From: Prevotellaceae bacterium
GTDB lineage: Bacteria; Bacteroidota; Bacteroidia; Bacteroidales; UBA932
DNA length: 5,573 nucleotides
Reading direction: 5' to 3'
Assembly (NCBI GenBank): GCA_031289995.1
Contig: JAITOI010000242.1
Location: 1-5,573, forward strand
A program made the position numbers and the translations under genes. The notes under the pieces were generated by a model, which had not been told where the DNA came from, made no database searches, and worked only from the letters and a program-made list of their open reading frames with translations. The first letter of the stretch is position 1. Each line of letters begins with the position of its first letter. Positions 1 to 5,573 of the stretch are shown in pieces.

Positions 1-825
1 GCCTACAAGCTGCGACCGGCGGGCACGCACGAGCGACCGAAGCTCGAAAACCAAGCGTGGACGGAGCCTATGCCCGGTGGCCTGAGCCTGAAGTATGCCC
101 ACCACATCCGATTTTTTCGCTGCACGTTTGAGCACTTTGCAGCTACCGGACTTGAGCTTGTAGAGGGCACGCACCACAATACCATCGAGGGCTGCACGTT
201 TCGCGACATGGGCGGAAGCGGCCTGCAAATCGGCTCGTTTGGCGAGCTTGCCTACGAAGACCACCTCGCCTTTGACCCCGCCGACGAGCGCGTGCTGTGC
301 CGCCACGAGCGCATTGTCAACAACCTGATTGACGACTGCACCAACGAGGACTGGGGCACGGTGGGCATTGCCGCAGGCTTTGTGCGCGACATCACCATCG
401 AGCACAACGAGGTGCGCAACGTGTCGTACACCGGCATCAGCCTTGGATGGGGATGGAACAGAGCGGTGAACGCAATGCGCAACAACCGCATCCACGCCAA
501 CCACGTGCACCACTACGCCCGCTACATGTACGACGTGGCAGCCATCTACACGCTGTCGGCTCAGCCCAACACCAGCATCACCGAGAACTACGTGCACGAC
601 ATTTTTTCGCCCGCCTACGTGCACGACCGCAAGCACTGGTTCTACCTCTACACCGACGAAGGCTCGGCCTACATTACGGTGCGGGACAACTGGTGCCCAT
701 CGGAAAAATTTTTACGGAACGCCAACGGCCCCGGCAACACTTGGGAAAACAACGGCCCGCAGGTGTCGGACGACATCGTGAAGCGTGCCGGATTGGAAGA
801 AAATTTTAGGGATTTGCTAAACTAA
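1..825 (+). CDS. Right-handed parallel beta-helix protein, GH141-like (5' end missing)
   Basis: The frame is open from the first base, so the window holds only the last 274 residues; the first in-frame Met (base 70) lies inside the domain and is not taken as the start. The sequence is a run of short degenerate beta-helix coils rich in N-x-I and H-N-x-V/I turns (ITIEHNEV, NRIHANHVHH, ITENYVHD, ITVRDN), typical of the Beta_helix family of carbohydrate-active enzymes. Motifs YTGISLGWGW, DVAAIYTLSAQP and YTDEGSAY resemble secreted glycosidases of the GH141 type, a family with an alpha-L-fucosidase and a xylanase characterised. Two Asp, at codons 532-534 and 655-657, are 41 residues apart and are candidate catalytic residues. 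The C-terminus (GPQVSDDIVKRAGLEENFRDLL) is a normal family ending. It probably acts on glycans in the periplasm or at the surface; the signal peptide would be in the missing part. It stops 6 bp before the aldolase gene, implying one operon. A non-enzymatic beta-helix or a polysaccharide lyase remains possible. Confidence 0.85.
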   Translation, partial: AYKLRPAGTHERPKLENQAWTEPMPGGLSLKYAHHIRFFRCTFEHFAATGLELVEGTHHNTIEGCTFRDMGGSGLQIGSFGELAYEDHLAFDPADERVLCRHERIVNNLIDDCTNEDWGTVGIAAGFVRDITIEHNEVRNVSYTGISLGWGWNRAVNAMRNNRIHANHVHHYARYMYDVAAIYTLSAQPNTSITENYVHDIFSPAYVHDRKHWFYLYTDEGSAYITVRDNWCPSEKFLRNANGPGNTWENNGPQVSDDIVKRAGLEENFRDLLN

Positions 826-831
826 ACAGCC

Positions 832-1737
832 ATGCAGAAAAAATACAGAGGCGTTGTAGTGCCAATGGTTACGCCATTCACAGCCTCGGGCAAGGTGGAT
901 GTGGAGGCGGTGGAGCGCATTTGCCGCCGCTTTGCGCAGTGCGGCGTGTCGCCGCTGGTGCTTGGTACCACAGGCGAGGCGGCCTCCATCTCGGCTGCCG
1001 AAAACGTCCGCGTGGTGCTGGCTGCCGTGCAGGGCATGGGCGGCGCAGGCTTGGTGTACGCAGGCATTGCGGGCAACAACGTGGCGCAAAATATGGAGAA
1101 CGCTAAGGCCTACGTCGCCCTCGGCGCGGGCGTTATGATGTCAGTGCTGCCGTACTACTACGCGCTCACTGACTCGCAAATGCTGCGCTACTACGCGCAG
1201 CTGGCCGACGCAGTGCCGCAGCTGATGATGTACAACATTCCCGCCACCACGCACATGTCCATCCCGCTCCAGGTGGTTGCGCAGCTGAGCACACATCCCA
1301 ACATCTGCGGCCTCAAAGACTCGGAGCGCGACGAGCATCGCATGGAGGAGTGCATTGCGATGTTTCGCGAGCGCGAAGATTTTTCGTACTTCCTTGGCTA
1401 CGCAGCGCTGTCGGCGGCGGCCCTGCTGCAAGGCGCCGACGGTATTGTGCCGAGCACCGGCAACGTGGTGCCCGCCATGTTCCGCCAGCTCTACGATGCG
1501 GCCATCTCCGGCAACGAAGTTGAGGCTCGCAGGCTGCAATGCGAGACCAACGATATTGCCAAAATCTACCAAGCCAACCGCACGTTGGGGCAGTCGCTGG
1601 CCGCCCTCAAAGCCATGCTCAGCGTGCTGCGGCTGTGCGAGCCTAACGTGCTTCCACCCCTCGATAACCTCACGGCGGATGAAATAAACGAGCTGCGAAA
1701 GCAAATGGCAGCAACCGCTATGAATTTGCCCAGCTAA
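832..1737 (+). CDS. DapA/NanA-superfamily class I aldolase, probable 2-keto-3-deoxy sugar acid aldolase
   Basis: This 301-residue protein has the full length and all landmarks of the dihydrodipicolinate synthase/N-acetylneuraminate lyase TIM-barrel family. These are GTTGE (residues 45-49), which binds the pyruvate carboxylate; YNIP with catalytic Tyr134; GLKDS with Schiff-base Lys162; and a late GADGIVPSTGN loop. True DapA has an Arg in the YN[VI]PxR stretch (Arg138 in E. coli) that holds aspartate semialdehyde. Here that position is Thr139 (YNIPATTH), so lysine biosynthesis is unlikely. Members of this family cleave 2-keto-3-deoxy acids, sialic acid and related substrates to pyruvate plus an aldehyde. 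With GH95 and a fucose/galactose dehydrogenase opposite, 2-keto-3-deoxy-L-fuconate (giving pyruvate and L-lactaldehyde) or the L-galactonate equivalent is my best guess. The ATG at 832 follows the upstream stop by 6 bp and begins MQKKYRGVVVPMVTPF, the normal family N-terminus; no Shine-Dalgarno motif is seen. A cytoplasmic enzyme. The end overlaps the opposing reductase gene. Confidence 0.88.
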   Translation: MQKKYRGVVVPMVTPFTASGKVDVEAVERICRRFAQCGVSPLVLGTTGEAASISAAENVRVVLAAVQGMGGAGLVYAGIAGNNVAQNMENAKAYVALGAGVMMSVLPYYYALTDSQMLRYYAQLADAVPQLMMYNIPATTHMSIPLQVVAQLSTHPNICGLKDSERDEHRMEECIAMFREREDFSYFLGYAALSAAALLQGADGIVPSTGNVVPAMFRQLYDAAISGNEVEARRLQCETNDIAKIYQANRTLGQSLAALKAMLSVLRLCEPNVLPPLDNLTADEINELRKQMAATAMNLPS

Positions 1738-2650
1738 CCCTCGCCTGCGGGCTAATAATGCAGCGCACTTCGGCCAGCAGCTCGTGGTCGATAGGCTCGT
1801 TTATCCACTGCAAATTTTTCCGTACGTTGTCGGGGTTGGTGGTGCTGAACAGCGTGGTGGCAATGCGCGGATTGCTCACGGCGTACTGCATGGCGAGCTT
1901 TTCGATGGGGTATCCCACTTCGGTGCAATGCACCATAGCCTTTGCGCACAGCGCTACCAGCAGCTTTGGCGCGGGATGCCAGTCGGGCATGCCGCGCGAG
2001 GAAAGCATCCCCATCGAAAGCGGCGAGGCGTTGATAACACCCACACCCTTGCTCTCGAAGTAGTCGAGGTAGTCCGCCAGCGCGTCGTCGCAAAGGCAGT
2101 AGTGGCAAAAGCTGAGCACGCACTCCACCAGACCTTCGGGCGTGCGGTCGAGCACCCACTTGAGGTTGGCCAGCTGCAGGTCGGTGATGCCCACATGCCG
2201 CACCAGACCTTGCGTGCGCAGCTCTGCGAGGGCGGGCAGCGTTTCGTTCACCACCACATTCATGTCCGAAAATTCGATGTCGTGCACGTTGACAATGTCG
2301 AGGTAGTCCACGTGCAGGCGCTCCATGCTTTCGTACACGCTTTGGCGCGCTTTGGCTGCGGAGTAGTCCCAGCTTTTGACACCGTCGTTGCCGTAGCGCC
2401 CCACCTTGGTCGAGAGGTAGTATTGGCTGCGCGGGATTTCCTGCAAGGCTTTGCCCAGCACGGTTTCGGCCTTGTAGAAGCCGTAGTAGGGCGACACGTC
2501 GATGAAGTTCATTCCGCCGTCCACCGCGGCGTGCACGGCGTTGATGCCGTCGGCCTCGCGCAGCGAATGAAACACGCCACCCAGCGACGACGCGCCGAAG
2601 CTAAGGCTGGAGAGGCGGAGGGAGGTTTTGCCGAGAAGGTTGTAGTCCAT
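1718..2650 (-). CDS. Aldo/keto reductase, L-galactose/L-fucose dehydrogenase type
   Basis: A 310-residue cytoplasmic NAD(P)-dependent oxidoreductase with the aldo/keto reductase tetrad Asp51, Tyr56 (FIDVSPYYG), Lys82 (STKVGRYG) and His123 (VNVHDIEF). The subgroup is recognisable by resemblance along the whole chain to plant L-galactose dehydrogenase: LGKTSLRLSSLSFGASSLG, NFIDVSPYYG, ERLHVDYLDIV, VHDIEF, LSFCHY, KGVGVINASPLSMG and WHPAP all have close counterparts. These enzymes oxidise C1 of L-galactose, L-fucose or similar sugars to the 1,4- or 1,5-lactone, which fits the GH95 gene 86 bp upstream on the same strand. A longer reading from a TTG at 2740 adds 30 residues encoded by the low-complexity repeat and a piece of the GH95 end; the ATG at 2650 puts MDYNLLGKTSL at the usual family start, so I chose it. 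No separate promoter is seen, so it is probably co-transcribed with GH95. Its last 20 bp overlap the aldolase gene. The exact sugar is not decided by sequence. Confidence 0.9.
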   Translation of the reverse strand: MDYNLLGKTSLRLSSLSFGASSLGGVFHSLREADGINAVHAAVDGGMNFIDVSPYYGFYKAETVLGKALQEIPRSQYYLSTKVGRYGNDGVKSWDYSAAKARQSVYESMERLHVDYLDIVNVHDIEFSDMNVVVNETLPALAELRTQGLVRHVGITDLQLANLKWVLDRTPEGLVECVLSFCHYCLCDDALADYLDYFESKGVGVINASPLSMGMLSSRGMPDWHPAPKLLVALCAKAMVHCTEVGYPIEKLAMQYAVSNPRIATTLFSTTNPDNVRKNLQWINEPIDHELLAEVRCIISPQARVSWANS

Positions 2651-2653
2651 GAA

Positions 2654-2705
2654 GATTTGAGAATTTGAGAATTTGAGAATTTGAAGATTTGAAGATTTGA
2701 AGATT
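2654..2705. repeat. 8-bp tandem repeat RATTTGAR, about 6.5 copies
   Basis: Consecutive units read GATTTGAG, AATTTGAG, AATTTGAG, AATTTGAA, GATTTGAA, GATTTGAA and a half unit GATT. The tract ends 3 bp from the reductase start codon at 2650, so it forms the leader just upstream of that gene on the - strand. It is far more AT-rich than the coding DNA on either side. An 8-bp period can change copy number by slippage, which would alter leader length and hairpin size. Whether copy number really varies cannot be told from one sequence. Confidence 0.85.
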
Positions 2706-2758
2706 CCCTGCTGGGCGGCCTGTGTGGGGATAATCTTCAAATTTTCAAATTTTCAAAT
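2679..2758. repeat. Long inverted repeat (27-nt arms) between GH95 and reductase genes
   Basis: The left arm (2679-2705) and right arm (2732-2758) are reverse complements over 27 positions with only two differences. Both differences are G opposite T when read on the + strand (G-U in RNA), but A opposite C in the - strand transcript. The 26-nt loop (2706-2731) is GC-rich and contains CTGGGCGGCC. In a - strand transcript the arms still form a long AU-rich hairpin after the GH95 reading frame and before the reductase start, so it could act as an mRNA-stabilising end, processing site or partial terminator. There is no U-tract that would make it a textbook intrinsic terminator. The right arm overlaps the last seven codons of GH95, including its stop. 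It may instead be a copy of a dispersed intergenic element. Confidence 0.75.
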
Positions 2759-5205
2759 AAAAATGTGTATGTTTTTCCGGCTTCGGTGGGCACGTCGTAC
2801 TCCATCACGTCCTTCAGCGCGGGCGTGCGCAGCTGGGCTTGGGGCGAGGCGAGGTAAGGCTTTGCCGTTTGCAGCGCGAACAGCGGATTGGGATTTTCGC
2901 CTTCGGCTTTGGTTGCGCCGCTGATGGAGGTGTGCACGCGCAGGCGCAGGTTGCCGCCTATGGTGGACTTGATGACCACCTTTGCCAGCTTGCCCTGCGC
3001 CCACTCCAAGCGTACCAGCTCGAATCCGCCACGCGCCCGCAGCCCAGCCACCACGCCGCTTTGCCACTCGTCGGGCAGGGCGGGCAGCAGGTGCACCGCG
3101 CCATCGTGGCTCTGCAGCAGCATCTCGGCAATGCCCGCGGTGCAGCCAAAGTTGCCGTCAATTTGGAAGGGTGGATGCGCGTCGAAGAGGTTGGGGTAGG
3201 TGCCGCCGCTTTCCTTGCGAGCTGAGATGGGACGGGCGGGCGAAAGCTGGTCGGCGATGAGCTTGGCGGCGTGGTTGCCGTCGAGCAGCCGCGCCCAGAG
3301 GCACACCTTCCAGCCCATGCTCCAGCCGGTGGACACGTCGCCGCGGTAAACGAGCGACTGCTTGGCAGCCTCGAACAGCTGAGGCGTGCGGTAGGGCGAA
3401 ATTTGGCAGCCCGGAAACAAGCCCCACAGGTGCGACACGTGGCGGTGCTTGTCGTCGGGGTCGTCCCAGTCGTGGAGCCACTCCTGCAGCTGGCTGTGCT
3501 GCCCGATTTGCATCGGTGGCAGCTGGTCGCGTGCGGACTTCAGCTGCGCGGCAAAATCGGCATCCACGCCCAGCGCTTGAGCCGCGAGGATGCAATTCGA
3601 AAAGAGGTCGAACACCAGCTGGTTGTCCATCGTGTTGCCCGCAAAAACTTCGGACTTCACGGGCAGCGTTTTCGGCGTGTTTTCGGGCGACACCGAAGGC
3701 GCCACCACCAGCCACCCGTGCTCAGGTTCGGCAACGAGGAAGTCGAGAAAAAATTCGGCGGCGCTTTTCATCTGCGGGTAAACGCTGCGCAGGTAGCTGC
3801 GGTCGCCCGAAAACAAAAATCGCTCCCACAGGTGCTGGCACACCCAGGCGCCGCCTGCAGGCCAGGTGCCGCTTGGCGAGTGGTCGATGGCGCCGGTAAC
3901 GCGCCACAGGTCGGTGTTGTGGTGCAGCACCCAGCCTCGTGCGCCGTACATCGCATCGGCGGTGGCGCGGCCAGCCTCGCTCAGCTCCTGCACCATGCGG
4001 ATAAACGGCTCGTGCATCTCGGCGAGGTTGCCCACCTCGGCAGGCCAGTAGTTCATTTCGGCGTTGATGTTGGTGGTGTACTTGCTGTCCCACGAAGGCT
4101 TCAGCTGGTAGTTCCAAATGCCCTGCAAGTTCGCGGGCTGGCCGCCGGGCTGCGAGCAGCTGATGAGCAGGTAGCGGCCAAACTGGAAGTAGAGCGAGGC
4201 CAGCTGCGGGTCGCGGTGCGAGGCGTACTCGTCCACGCGAACGTTGGTGGGCTTGGCGGCCTGCGGCGTTTTGCCGAGCTCGAGCTGCACGCGGTCGAAC
4301 AGCTTTCGGTAAGCCTGCGAGTGCTCTGCAAGCAGCCTGGCAAAAGGCTTGGGCAGCGCGGCTCGGAGGTAATTCTCGGCGCGAGCTTGGGCGTTGCCGC
4401 CAATGTCGTTGTAGCGGTTGAAGTTGGTTGCCGCCGACACAAAAATGGTGGCGGACGTGGCGCCCTTCACCTCCACGCATCCCAAGCTGGCGCTGGTGTT
4501 GCCGCCCTCGACAACGACCTTGGCAATGGCGTAAAACTTCACCGCGCCCGGCAATCTCTCGTGGTCGCTCGATGTGCCTTCGAGCCGCAGCTCGTCGCCG
4601 TTGGCCGCAGCGATGCTCGAATTTTGCGGGCTGCTGAGCTGCATGGTGAACGTCAGCTGCGCGGGATGCGAGGCGGTGAGCCGGATGGCGAGCAGCTGCG
4701 CGGGGAGCGAGGTGATGAGCTCGCGCCGAAATTCTACCTCGCCTATCCGGTATCGCACCGCGCTGGTGGCGCCTTGCAGGTCGAGCTCGCGGTAGTAGTC
4801 GGCGGGCTGCTCGTGCCCCGCAAACGTAAGCCACAGGCTGCCCAGCGGCTGGTAGGGCATGCCGTGGTTGGTCTTCGACTGGATGAAGCTGTCGCAGGCA
4901 TTTTGCGCCTCGCGGTACTTGCCCTCGAAGATGAGCTGGCGGATGCGCGGCAGCTCTGCCTTCGCCTTGGAGTTGGCGTTGTTGTTGGGCTGGCCGGCCC
5001 ACAGCGTTTCCTCGTTGAGCTGAATTTCTTCGTGCCCCGCCTTGCCAAACACCATGGCGCCCATGCGCCCGTTGCCCAGCGGCAGAGCCTCCGTCCAGCG
5101 CTCTGCCGGCTTGTTGTACCACAGCGTGTAGTCGTTGTGGGGCTGGGCAATAGTTGCGGAGCTGAGCAGCAGCGCGGCGGCGGAGAGGAATGTGATTTTT
5201 TGCAT
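2737..5205 (-). CDS. Secreted GH95 alpha-L-fucosidase / alpha-L-galactosidase
   Basis: An 822-residue protein of full family length. It starts with a type I signal peptide ([20 protein letters not shown], cleavage expected before QPHND) and has no lipobox Cys, so it is probably free in the periplasm. Next come the GH95 N-terminal beta-sandwich ([34 protein letters not shown]) and an (alpha/alpha)6 barrel with the active-site motifs: [14 protein letters not shown] (Asn379 and Asn381), APSVSPEN (Glu508, presumed general acid) and FQIDGNFG (Asp683, presumed base, assisted by the Asn pair). Also typical are HHNTDLWR and the [13 protein letters not shown] stretch. The family hydrolyses terminal alpha-L-fucose or alpha-L-galactose with inversion. 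Thr377, two residues before the Asn pair, may favour L-galactose. A longer frame reaching a TTG at 5235 is rejected, because that TTG is part of the promoter box; ATG 5205 starts the signal peptide. The extreme C-terminus (FENLKI) is encoded by the intergenic repeat. Probably transcribed with the reductase gene downstream. Confidence 0.95.
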   Translation of the reverse strand: MQKITFLSAAALLLSSATIAQPHNDYTLWYNKPAERWTEALPLGNGRMGAMVFGKAGHEEIQLNEETLWAGQPNNNANSKAKAELPRIRQLIFEGKYREAQNACDSFIQSKTNHGMPYQPLGSLWLTFAGHEQPADYYRELDLQGATSAVRYRIGEVEFRRELITSLPAQLLAIRLTASHPAQLTFTMQLSSPQNSSIAAANGDELRLEGTSSDHERLPGAVKFYAIAKVVVEGGNTSASLGCVEVKGATSATIFVSAATNFNRYNDIGGNAQARAENYLRAALPKPFARLLAEHSQAYRKLFDRVQLELGKTPQAAKPTNVRVDEYASHRDPQLASLYFQFGRYLLISCSQPGGQPANLQGIWNYQLKPSWDSKYTTNINAEMNYWPAEVGNLAEMHEPFIRMVQELSEAGRATADAMYGARGWVLHHNTDLWRVTGAIDHSPSGTWPAGGAWVCQHLWERFLFSGDRSYLRSVYPQMKSAAEFFLDFLVAEPEHGWLVVAPSVSPENTPKTLPVKSEVFAGNTMDNQLVFDLFSNCILAAQALGVDADFAAQLKSARDQLPPMQIGQHSQLQEWLHDWDDPDDKHRHVSHLWGLFPGCQISPYRTPQLFEAAKQSLVYRGDVSTGWSMGWKVCLWARLLDGNHAAKLIADQLSPARPISARKESGGTYPNLFDAHPPFQIDGNFGCTAGIAEMLLQSHDGAVHLLPALPDEWQSGVVAGLRARGGFELVRLEWAQGKLAKVVIKSTIGGNLRLRVHTSISGATKAEGENPNPLFALQTAKPYLASPQAQLRTPALKDVMEYDVPTEAGKTYTFLFENLKI

Positions 5206-5232
5206 GGCGTAAAAAATTTTAATTGGTGGCGG

Positions 5233-5240
5233 CAAAGATA
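5233..5240 (-). promoter_or_regulatory. Bacteroidota-type promoter -7 box (TATCTTTG) for GH95
   Basis: Read on the - strand, TATCTTTG matches the TAnnTTTG box used by the primary sigma factor in Bacteroidota. It lies 27 bp upstream of the ATG at 5205, giving an expected leader of roughly 20 nt. An AT-rich stretch (TTTTAAATTTTAAAT on the - strand) lies upstream, but no clear TTTG or TTG box appears at the usual -33 distance. The assignment rests on the -7 match and position only. Confidence 0.55.
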
Positions 5241-5264
5241 GCTTATTTAAAATTTAAAATTTGA

Positions 5265-5288
5265 GATTTGAGATTCAATGCTGGGTGG
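5265..5288. repeat. Second copy of an intergenic element also at 2694-2718
   Basis: The two stretches align with one single-base gap and three mismatches: GATTTGA(A)GATTC, two differing bases, TGCTGGG, one differing base, GG. Each lies upstream of a - strand gene, about 44-68 bp before the reductase start and 60-83 bp before the GH95 start. This copy follows AT-rich units like those of the tandem tract but has no matching right arm, so it looks like a partial or decayed version of the hairpin element. It could be a shared leader signal or just a dispersed repeat. Confidence 0.55.
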
Positions 5289-5463
5289 AATAAAACTTTT
5301 TTTGAGGTGCGATTTCAATCGTCCTGCCGTGCGCACGGATCTTGGTCGTGCCACGAATGAGGCCTGTGCTCCGTGCGCAAAACCACACACGCATCGTGGC
5401 TACTAAGGTGGCCATAGAAAATAAGGTTTTGCAATGGGTTGGGCAGCGGCAAAGAACCTCACG
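5289..5463. other. Intergenic stretch with clustered short palindromes, no convincing gene
   Basis: Three inverted repeats lie within 47 bp: CGATT-TC-AATCG (5310-5321), the perfect 12-bp palindrome CCGTGCGCACGG (5327-5338) and TCGTG-C-CACGA (5346-5356). CCGTGCGCA recurs at 5371-5379. A 37-codon reading frame from ATG 5357 to TAG 5470 crosses the region, but it has no recognisable domain and ends inside the tandem repeat. GC content is between that of the AT-rich leader and the genes. No tRNA, terminator or transposase fragment is recognised. The clustering suggests a structured or mobile intergenic element, but its type is unknown to me. Confidence 0.5.
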
Positions 5464-5573
5464 GCTGTAGAGACGTGGCGTGCCGCGTCTGTGAAGCTAT
5501 AGAGACGTGGCGTGCCGCGTCTGTGAGGCTGTAAAGATGTGGCGTGCCGCGTTTGTGAAGCTGTAGAGATGTG
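5464..5573. repeat. 32-bp tandem repeat with internal palindrome, about 3.4 copies, cut by window end
   Basis: Units start at 5464, 5496, 5528 and 5560, the last one truncated. Each full unit has the form GCTRTARAGA, then YGTGGCGTGCCGCGTY, then TGTGAR. The core holds an 18-bp imperfect palindrome, GACGTGGC-GT-GCCGCGTC, with one T-G pair. In the third unit two C-to-T changes fall in opposite arms and both leave G-T pairs, so folding of a + strand RNA would survive. Short palindromic repeats of this general kind are common between genes in Bacteroidota. It is not a CRISPR array: there are no unique spacers between the units. Confidence 0.85.

Noticed and set aside
832..1737. Lysine-pathway DapA
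   Set aside because: The Arg that binds aspartate semialdehyde in DapA is replaced by Thr139, and the neighbours are carbohydrate genes.
1784..2668. 294-codon open frame on the + strand opposite the aldo/keto reductase
   Set aside because: It is antisense to a gene with a complete catalytic tetrad and family-wide similarity; the translation is His/Val-rich with no recognisable motif.
2651..2740. 30-residue N-terminal extension of the reductase from a TTG start
   Set aside because: These codons come from the 8-bp repeat, the hairpin loop and the very end of GH95. The family N-terminus begins at the ATG at 2650.
2679..2758. Rho-independent terminator of GH95
   Set aside because: The hairpin is long and AU-rich, has a 26-nt loop and no following U-tract; I report it as an inverted repeat with uncertain function.
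5206..5235. 10-residue N-terminal extension of GH95 from a TTG start
   Set aside because: The TTG is the end of the TATCTTTG promoter box, so it would not be in the mRNA, and the signal peptide begins properly at ATG 5205.
3271..5241. 656-codon open frame on the + strand opposite GH95
   Set aside because: It is antisense to the GH95 gene, shows no domain, and is rich in Val, Ala, Gly, Arg and His as expected of a shadow frame in GC-rich DNA. GH95 has clear catalytic motifs on the other strand.
5464..5573. CRISPR array
   Set aside because: The 32-bp units are directly contiguous with no variable spacers, and no cas gene is visible.

Overview
The window looks like chromosomal DNA from a GC-rich member of the Bacteroidota. 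Three things point there. The secreted fucosidase-type hydrolase is a family common in polysaccharide-degrading Bacteroidota. A TAnnTTTG promoter box (TATCTTTG) sits just upstream of that gene. The gene starts lack Shine-Dalgarno motifs and are flanked by AT-rich, repeat-filled intergenic DNA. No SusC/SusD pair, regulator, tRNA, rRNA, CRISPR array or transposase gene is visible.

Layout. On the + strand, bases 1-825 hold the C-terminal part of a right-handed beta-helix protein that resembles GH141 enzymes. Six bases later comes a complete DapA/NanA-superfamily (class I, Schiff-base) aldolase gene (832-1737). Converging on these from the right, on the - strand, are a secreted GH95 alpha-L-fucosidase/alpha-L-galactosidase (5205 down to 2737) and an aldo/keto reductase of the L-galactose/L-fucose dehydrogenase type (2650 down to 1718). 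The reductase and aldolase genes overlap tail to tail by 20 bp. The 86 bp between the two - strand genes is an 8-bp tandem repeat plus a long inverted repeat. From 5206 to the end no convincing gene is present: there is a promoter, a second copy of part of the intergenic repeat, a cluster of short palindromes and a 32-bp tandem repeat that runs off the edge.

How the genes fit together (inference). GH95, and perhaps the beta-helix protein, would release a 6-deoxy- or L-hexose (L-fucose or L-galactose) from a plant, algal or host glycan in the periplasm. The aldo/keto reductase would oxidise the free sugar to its lactone. The aldolase would split the 2-keto-3-deoxy acid made from it into pyruvate and an aldehyde. 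This matches the non-phosphorylating L-fucose route known in some bacteria rather than the FucI/FucK/FucA route. The lactonase and dehydratase needed between these steps are not in the window. The residue next to the GH95 catalytic Asn pair is Thr, which, if my recollection of the family is right, favours L-galactose over L-fucose.
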